Assembly: GCA_013399015.1 (NCBI GenBank)
Contig: VWZX01004911.1
Coordinates: forward strand, 1,242,340-1,306,339
Direction of reading: 5' to 3'
DNA: 64,000 nucleotides
DNA from: Galbula dea
Taxonomy: Eukaryota; Chordata; Aves; Piciformes; Galbulidae
The notes under the pieces were generated by a model that worked only from the letters and a program-made list of their open reading frames with translations, was not told the DNA's origin and did not search any database. The translations under genes were made by a program, and so were the position numbers. Below are positions 57,278 through 64,000 of the stretch, one piece after another (position 1 is the stretch's first letter; the number at the start of each line of letters is the position of its first letter).

Positions 57278-57340
57278 GATGCAGTAATGAAAAATGACAG
57301 CCATATTTATTGTAACATTCCTCCAGGAATGCAGAGATAA
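57278..57340 (+). CDS. weak candidate terminal exon after a strong splice acceptor
   Basis: A pyrimidine tract of about 30 bases (57246-57274) ends in CAG at 57277, one of the best 3' splice sites in the window. The open frame gives DAVMKNDSHIYCNIPPGMQR and stops with TAA at 57338-57340. Only about 20 residues follow the acceptor and no family is recognised. Low confidence. Confidence 0.1.
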   Translation, partial: DAVMKNDSHIYCNIPPGMQR

Positions 57341-59787
57341 TTACCTGCCCTTAGCATGGGAGAGGAGAACGAGCATGAGCTCCAGCTCCTTCCAGCTCCC
57401 TGGAACCCAACCGATGGGTTGGCATGAAATGTGATGGGGAGGATGTTGGGAGAAGAGGAGATCTGCTGCCTTGGGAGATGGTTTTTAGGGTTCACAAAAT
57501 GACACTTGAGGAGAGCTCAAAGGCCTCTGTTAAAAGGGGATTGACTCCACCACTGCCCTGGTAACCCACGGATTGGTAGGCTTGTGTGTTCAAAGGAGTC
57601 CTTCTGGAGACCTTTCTGTGCTCAGAAAGACCTCTTCACCCTTGCTATGTGACCCATCACTTCACCTTCCCAAAATGGGGCAGGTAGTTGCTGGAGAAGC
57701 CCTGATCTGGGGTAGATGCTGTGGTTGTGCTCTCATTCAGCCTGAATTCATAGGCTGAATCACTTTGCAGGGCATGGTTTGTTTGCATCACTTAGTAGGA
57801 CATAGAGGTTTGTTTGTTTAGGTAACATCAGCTAGGCAAAAATGGGCAGGAATTCTGGGATTTGCAGCTGAACTTCCCAAATCCTCTTCCCATTCCTTCT
57901 CTCCATCATGGCTTTCCAGTGCCATTTCCCAACCTTTGGCTCTTTGCAGGAGGTTGAGCTTGATGACTGCAGAGCAGCGAGCCAGCATGCTTGGTGGCAT
58001 CTGCCTGTGCAGAGGGAGGTGGTCATTCACTGCTGAGAGGGATCTGCAGCACATTTTCTTTGTAGGGGGGAAAATGGGAGGAATCATGGCTCACAAGAGG
58101 GTCTTGAGCTGGAGGTATCTTGATGCAAACAAGATTGAGTGGCTGACAGGGCTTTTTTGATGGTATACTCTCAATTTCTCATCTTCTCTAGCCTGCACCA
58201 TGAAGGGCTTGCCCTGGGAGGGCTGCAAACTCATTTATTCCTCAGTTGCCTCCAGAGAGGTGGAGGGTTCAGAAATGGAGGATTTGGTGGCTGAAGGATG
58301 AATTGGTTGGTGGCATCACAAATGACATTGGTGCAGGCAAAGAATTAAACCATTATGGGAAAATCTGCTCCCAGGAGAGTTAGCAATGGGAGAGTAATGG
58401 AAAACACAGATCATCCAAGGGCCCAAGTGTTTTAGGAACTTGATTCTCTTTATTCTTCCTCTCCTCTCTTTCCCTGTACCTCCAGGAGCTACTTGTGTTC
58501 CTACAGCTCCTGTTTTCAACAGGCTTTGAAGAGGTGTTTAATGGGATTTATGGAAACACCTGAGAGAGGATAGGATTCCTACTGATTCCACTGACCTCTC
58601 TTTGTAGCTGGGACACAAGCTCCTCTTTGGCACAGGCTTATTTGGAAATATGCTTGGAGGTCTGCAGTATGGGAATGGTAGTTAGGTTAGATTTGTGGCT
58701 GGAGCTCTGGGAGGTGCCATAAGAGCTGGGCTGATGCATAGAAATATAAATAAACATAAGGGTGCCTCAGTGCCTGCCTCTGTGTGTGTGGATAGCCTTT
58801 ATTGGCAACTGGAAACCCAGTGCCTGCTCTTTGCTTTTCCATTTTAGCTGGCCTATTATCAGAGCTTTCTGGAGTGTGAGTTTCATAAGTAGAGGTTATC
58901 ATACATTGCAGGCCATCTCTCCTGCTGGGGAGCAAAATGAAGGTTTGATAATGAGATTGCCCAAAGGCAGATAAGAGCTCTAGCTTGCTGAACAGTCCCT
59001 CAAGGTTTCCTGTGATGGTGAAAAGGAGGGAATGCAATTTATTATCCTTCTCTCCTTGTACCTTCCCATTGTTTGAGAAGTCAAAGCAAGGAAACTACAC
59101 TGCCTTCTAAATAAATAAATTAGTAACCAGAGCAGGAGACCTGGTGTGGTGTTGTTTTGCTCTGAAGAAGGTGGTCTGTGATTTGCTCCATGAAGGAGGA
59201 AGGCTCCAAGCTCTAAATCCTGAAATTCCATTTAAAGGACAGGCTCTCTCCCCCTCTTCTCCCACCTTCTCCCTGCTAAGATGGATATTCTAAGATTGAG
59301 TCAAGTGCTTTATCTTGATAGAGGGTGGAGGATGGCTCTGTAACCACTGCTGATAACCTCCCCATCCCCAATTCTGTTTGCTCTTCTTTCATGCTAAAGG
59401 CTACCAAGTGCATTGCAGCAAAGCAAAAGGTCATAGATTGGAGCTGTAAACCATGGAGGAAGGATTCAGAGCTGAAGTTGCCACATCATTAAGTCACAGC
59501 ATCTTCGTGCTTATGTTTTCTAGCACATATGGTATATAAAATCACCTAGTGTTTCACAACCCTCTTAAATAATTAGGCACAACAGGGTTTGCTGGGTGAC
59601 CACCTGGATAAAGTCAAAACAGTGGCATCTGCATCAACCAGATGGGAGCCTGCTCCTCGCTGCCATCAGGAGATGGACAGCCAACTTCCACTCCAGTGAA
59701 CCTAAAGCTGCCTTCTTTCAGACAAGAAAGGCAAAGGACAGTTTAGGAGAGAGAGAACCATAAATGTGTTTTCCTTCAATTTTCAGG
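57341..59787. other. unique non-coding stretch
   Basis: No gene or transposon is recognised. A short AAAT repeat lies at 59107-59123. Confidence 0.4.
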
Positions 59788-59857
59788 TTACCAAGCCTCT
59801 GCTGAAACCAAGAGGAAGAGATCCTGTTCCCCAGCCTGAGAAGCAGCAGGGAGAAGG
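59788..59857 (+). ncRNA. candidate 70-bp internal exon bounded by both splice sites
   Basis: CCTTCAATTTTCAG ends at 59787 and GAAG|GTAGGG follows at 59857/59858, so a good acceptor and a fair donor frame 70 bases. One plus frame is open through it (VTKPLLKPRGRDPVPQPEKQ) and another hits a stop. It could be a coding exon, a lncRNA exon or coincidence. The product type is left as ncRNA only because no protein family is recognised. Confidence 0.12.
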
Positions 59858-59999
59858 TAGGGTAAATCTGTGCATCATCAACAAACCACGTACCTGGCAA
59901 TGGTGTTTTGAAGGCAGGTTGAACAGAACTTATGTTTTTATTTGTTTCTGTCATTTAAAAGTCAAAAAAGAACAAAAAAAAATTAGTGAGAGAGGGAGA

Positions 60000-60400
60000 A
60001 TACTAACAATTTAGTGTGAGGCTCCATTAGATCAAATCAATGCCAATGATAGTCACTTATTTCCTCCATTTCATAATGATTTACTCTATAAATTAATGTC
60101 TGCCTATTGAAACACAGTCAGTGATTCAGCTCTGGGTACCATGGCAATCAGTGACAGGGAACAGGGCTGAACCCACCAGTCATATGGCTCTCCATGCTGT
60201 CATTATGCTATATGTGTGCTGGTAATGGGGGGCTGTGTGAGAACACAGACAGATATTATGCAAACATATACTGACTTAAGTATCAATCTGTCACTGGTGT
60301 AACTCATTGTAATGGCTCCACCAAAGTCATTACAGAGTAATATGCATTACAGCATGTTAAACATCTATCATGGGTGGAGGTTCAGAGAAGCCAAGGAGGA
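60000..60400. promoter_or_regulatory. AT-rich block resembling a conserved non-coding element
   Basis: Repeat-free sequence of about 400 bp with ATAATGATTTAC, ATAAATTAATGTC, ATTATGCAAAC, TAATATGCATTAC and CATTGTAATGG. This is a mix of homeodomain and POU-type cores, some inverted relative to each other (GTAATATGCATTAC is near-palindromic at 60338-60351). Function is inferred only. Confidence 0.38.
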
Positions 60401-62699
60401 AGCTATAAGAAGCTACCAACATCCAGATCTGGAAGATAAACAGATTTAAGGTTTTCACTTCAGCTTATCCCCAAGCAGAGGGTGTTCATTTTCTTCTCCC
60501 TTTCCACTCCAAAAAGATGTATCCAGAAAAAGTCTCACAGCTTTAGGGAAAGAAAAAAAAGAAAACAACAAAAAAGAAAATCCTCTTGAGCTTGGATGTA
60601 TGAAGTACAGGCAAGTTAACTGCAGCAGTTAAATTCGGATCTCTTTCTCATAGGCATGTGCATAGACACATGATGGTGGGAAAGCTTTAGCCTGGCTGGG
60701 TCACAGAGCAGTTTTAGGATGTGATCCCTTCTCTTATTGCCTTCAGAAGACATTCAGCCTGACTTTGTGTTATAGAAGTGGAAGAAGGATGCCACCTCTG
60801 TGTCCCTCTTCAGCTAATCCATGTCCTGTCCCCCTGACACATCTGGATAATGTATTAGCACATCCATAACCCAAATCACTCCTTTCTCCAGTACAAAATT
60901 CCCTGGTTAATAACCACCAGGAGTCTTGAGTGCCAGGTTTTACAGTGGGTCATTCCCCTTTCTGATGAGCAAGATCCTGTTCAGGACCAGACAGGGTAAG
61001 ATACCTCTGGGATAATGCTAGTGACTTAGGTTAAGCTCTTCTCCTACTCTGCATGGTTTGGTGACTGCAGCACTGGCTCTCAGGGATCTAAGGTCTGGCA
61101 TGGGCAGGTGAGGATATTTCATTGTTCAGGGCAGACTTGGCTACTTCCCTAGCATAATAAAAGTTCTTCAGGCAGTCCAATGGATTACAGAAACACCCTA
61201 TTTAAAAGATTAAATAGCTGATGCTCCATCAACACCTATGGGAGGTGACAAGCAAATCTTAAGTGATCCAAAGGGATTGGCTCAGTCTCCAGCCAGCTTG
61301 GTGCAGCCAAGGATAAAGGAGAGCACACAGACTTCTAAAGGGAGTTTACTCACTGCTTCCTGCTCAGCCTGGGCACTCAGCAGTGCATTTACTCACTTGT
61401 TTTTGTGTACTAAAGCAGTAGTGATACAGCTCACAGCGTCCTCAAGCAGTTGTATAGAGGGTCAGGAAAGAGGTTTAATAGACTGAAGGTGCCTGAGTGC
61501 AGCGTTACAGTCAGTAACCGACTCTCTTCAAGAGAGACTGGTAAAAGAAAAAGCCCAGGGAACAAACACTGGATCTGTTGTGCTGTTACCATTTAACCTG
61601 CATTCACTGCCAATTGAAATGCACTTTACATTACTTCAGTCAGATACTTCAAAGGAAATCCTGGAGATGGGAGCACTTAAACAAGAGCACTTCTGGTGGT
61701 AATGTGTGTATTTGAAAGCCTGGCAATTGGGAAGGTTGTGAATGCAGCAGCGTAGCCAAATATAGCTGGGGCTTGTTATATGTAAACGGGAAGACTCATT
61801 CTGATATTCCTGCTCCTATTCTGCCCTTCCTTCCTGTGAAACAGTGTGATTCCTCCATCTGTCAGCATCCCCAGTGCTGGTGTTTGTGTGCAAGGATGTT
61901 TGCCCGTGCACATTAGCCCACACAGCAGCTCGGTGAGAATAGCTGAGATAGTCCCAGGTTATAAAAAGCCCAAAGGAGACGTTCAGGGAAGGCTCTTTGA
62001 GGAAAGGATTGCCACTTCTGCAGCACTGCCTGAGCCTTACAGGCCCGGGGGGGGAAGTGTCAGGCAAAGCCATGCAGGCAGCTGAGGGCAGGCAGAGGAT
62101 GCTCAAGGTTGGTGACACCTTTGCAGTAGTTGAATCCAGCACAGCCACGAAAATTATTGGGTAAAGGTGCAAAGCTAGAGCAGGTGGAAACCTTGTGTGG
62201 AGGATCTCAGCTGACTGTAGTTAAATTCTCCTGAATGAGAGCACCCACGTGGAGGTCTAACATGTGCTAATTTGTGTGTGCTGGACATTGAGCCCATGTA
62301 GGTCACCATGAGATATAAAGAACATGGGACATAGGAAGTACATCCTATGGCAAGAGCAGCCTGTGAGGTGTTGGACAGCATCTGGGCAAATCTCAGTGAC
62401 CCAGGGTAAAATGTACCAGCCAAATTTTTCTCTTTTTTGGCAACTTTGTTGTAGAGATGCTGTTGTTTTGTTGCCATCTTCATTTGGGTGCAGTCTAGTC
62501 TCTGTCTTCATCGTCATGGTGGTTGAGAGCTTCTAAGATAAATTCCTGTTGGGTTCTTGGCAAGAAGCATCTCTTTATGGAGTGGGTTCATGAAAAGCAG
62601 TTGAGAGTATCTGCCTATGGAATAAGGGAGTGTGATGTCCTGGAGCTGGACAGAAGAGCCACAGATGCTCTCTTTTCCCCAGCACAAATACCAAGACTG
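60401..62699. other. unique non-coding stretch
   Basis: No gene is recognised. A-rich simple sequence lies at 60549-60582. Scattered CpGs occur around 61435-61520 and 62045. Confidence 0.4.
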
Positions 62700-62716
62700 T
62701 GAGAACACAGTGACCT

Positions 62717-63091
62717 TTATTCAACACATTTAAATGCCATACAAATAAAGAAACAGCTAATTCTGTTTAGCAGTGTTGCTGGTTTTATCTTCCTCTGGCC
62801 AGATAAAATTCCCCTTTGCTTATCTGACCATGCTTTGACACATTGAGGGCTGTGGCACACAAAGCAAAGGTCCTGTTTGCTCCATCCCTGAGCAAGGATG
62901 TCCTCTCCTTGCTCCAAACTCTCATGTATGATTTGGAAAGGCAGCTGAAGGGCAGGCATTGCTACCTTTCCAAAAGGCAAGGAGCAGGGAGAGTGGGAGG
63001 AAAGGTTGTGTGCCAACACAGTATCTGGGATGGTTCCTGCTTTGCAGGTGGAAAATTGGAGCAGTGGCTGTCCAGACAATCCACACAACAA
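62717..63091 (-). CDS. 124-codon minus-strand frame ending in a possible polyadenylation signal, doubtful
   Basis: A minus-strand frame reads from an ATG at 63091 to a stop at 62717. AATAAA in the context GAATAAAGGTCACTGTG follows directly at about 62721-62716 and overlaps the stop region, a layout seen in compact 3' ends. No domain is recognised and codon use is not telling. An overlapping plus frame (62843-63136) is also open, so coding status is doubtful. Confidence 0.1.
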   Translation of the reverse strand: MLCGLSGQPLLQFSTCKAGTIPDTVLAHNLSSHSPCSLPFGKVAMPALQLPFQIIHESLEQGEDILAQGWSKQDLCFVCHSPQCVKAWSDKQRGILSGQRKIKPATLLNRISCFFICMAFKCVE

Positions 63092-63852
63092 ACCTCCTCC
63101 AAAGAAGGGCCATGTTCAGAGGGAAGCATCTCTTAAACTGTATTGCAAGCAGTCTCATAGCTCCACCTCTGACTAATAATGCTTGATACCTGTAAACTCT
63201 CTGGTTCAGTATCTACTGAAAGTGTCTGTGGGGTCTGGAAGTATAATCTTGTGCCATTCACATGCTCATCCATAGGGCAGAAATCTTCCTCTTCCTCTCC
63301 AGCCTTTCCCACATATCACACTGATATCCTAGGCTGAAGTATGGTCAGCCTGTGGTTCTGGTACAGCTCCAAGCTGCTCAGGTGATTCACTAGAGATTTT
63401 AGCTGGTGAAAAGGGAAAAAAAACCCCTCTACTGAGCATGTCCAAATAGAAACTTCACAAATGCATTTAGCACAACCAAATTTGGGCAGATTTTCCTGGG
63501 AACTTCAACAGGTAAAAGGCACATTCCCATCAGAAAAAATCCTTCTGCATCCCCCTGTAATAGTCAAAAATGGAACAGAGCAGATTGCTGTTCATTTTTT
63601 TAACAGGGGGAAAACCTGCTTCTTTTCTTTTATTATTTCTTTTTCTCCTCAAAAATCTCTAATCTGTATTCCTTGAATCTTTTGAAAAGTCACCATCATG
63701 ACATTTCAGACCAAGCCATAAATTCCCAACAAAAACAACTACAAAGGTAGTCCTGGAGTTAAGACACTTGTCCCTAATGACCTGGATAATACATTCACTT
63801 CTCCATCCCCCCCCAGAGATCCTCCATGAAGTGCTAACATTTCTGGAGTCAT
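63092..63852. other. unique non-coding stretch
   Basis: Nothing recognised apart from short A- and T-rich runs near 63415 and 63595. Confidence 0.4.
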
Positions 63853-63909
63853 TCATAGAATCCTAGAAGCATTCAAGTTGGAAAAGACCTCTAAGAGCAT
63901 CAAGTTCAT
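63853..63909 (-). mobile_element. CR1 LINE 3' terminal fragment
   Basis: TCATAGAATCCTAGAAG, then GTTGGAAAAGACCTCTAAGA and GCATCAAGTTCATAG on the plus strand. It is the reverse complement of a CR1 3' terminus, cut short about 55 bp into the element. Confidence 0.9.
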
Positions 63910-64000
63910 AGATGCAAGCTGCTCATTTTGGGGATGATTCCCTAGACAATGGTCTTAGAGGGAGTGCTGAGCTTCCTCAGCTGCATCCAGGCAGCATTAA
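63910..64000. other. window end, nothing recognised
   Basis: No gene or repeat is seen in the last 90 bases. Confidence 0.4.

Noticed and set aside
1..64000. tRNA, 5S, U6 and similar small RNA genes
   Set aside because: I looked for the tRNA B-box (GGTTCGANNCC-type) and found no match. No snRNA-like core was recognised. MicroRNA hairpins cannot be excluded by eye.
1..64000. Endogenous retrovirus or LTR pairs
   Set aside because: No paired long terminal repeats, primer-binding site or retroviral motif was recognised. All identifiable transposons are CR1.

Overview
The window reads as non-coding nuclear DNA from a bird. The main evidence is 17 recognisable fragments of CR1 LINE retrotransposons. 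They carry the avian 3' signature (a GGTTGGACT-aGATGATCTT core, CCTTCCAAC, and an ATTCTGTGATTCT-type tail), and several still encode the degraded C-terminal end of the CR1 reverse-transcriptase ORF. Other evidence is the near absence of SINEs, scattered short microsatellites, low CpG, and no operon-like packing of long reading frames. I see no complete protein-coding gene, rRNA, tRNA, CRISPR array or intact mobile element. The stretch is best read as an intergenic or long-intron region. The exact bird order cannot be fixed from sequence alone. Four CR1 copies belong to one well-preserved family of the type abundant in several neoavian lineages, including woodpecker relatives, and that is only a weak hint.

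Layout. 1-5.6 kb: unique sequence, a 4 x 44 bp minisatellite (513-688), an open frame with a good 3' splice site (1426-1687), and a perfect 11-bp-arm palindrome made of two TAATCC homeodomain sites (2473-2497). 5.6-16 kb: four CR1 copies, an AT-rich block resembling a conserved non-coding element (6.3-6.75 kb), octamer-type POU motifs (9.05-9.2 kb), a homeodomain palindrome (10797-10813), an 8-unit AT-rich minisatellite (11654-11878) and a possible terminal exon followed by AATAAA (15155-15840). 16-34 kb: mostly unique sequence with CNE-like blocks (16.08-16.26, 18.36-18.68, 27.27-27.5 kb), the longest CR1 copy (28388-28913) and a reading frame with one stop (27532-28038, minus). 33.2-35 kb: two local CpG concentrations, one holding a SOX/OCT-like composite site. 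37.9-38.8 kb: a triple ATTCATTA array leading into a C-rich 18-bp minisatellite of about 36 units that creates false ORFs on both strands. 40-41.1 kb: a same-strand cluster of three CR1 copies. 41.4-64 kb: homeodomain-rich and GATA-rich AT blocks (41.35-41.6, 52.84-53.08, 60.0-60.4 kb), a 240-bp polypyrimidine tract (43.38-43.62 kb), five more CR1 copies, compound TG/TA microsatellites and a few splice-site-flanked open frames of doubtful status.

How the parts may work together. If this DNA has a function, it is more likely regulatory than coding. Repeat-free AT-rich blocks carrying clustered homeodomain, POU and GATA motifs lie between repeat-rich stretches, as in the regulatory landscape of a developmental gene outside the window. 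That is inference from motif content, because conservation could not be tested. The candidate exons are reported at low confidence, and no new molecular system is claimed.
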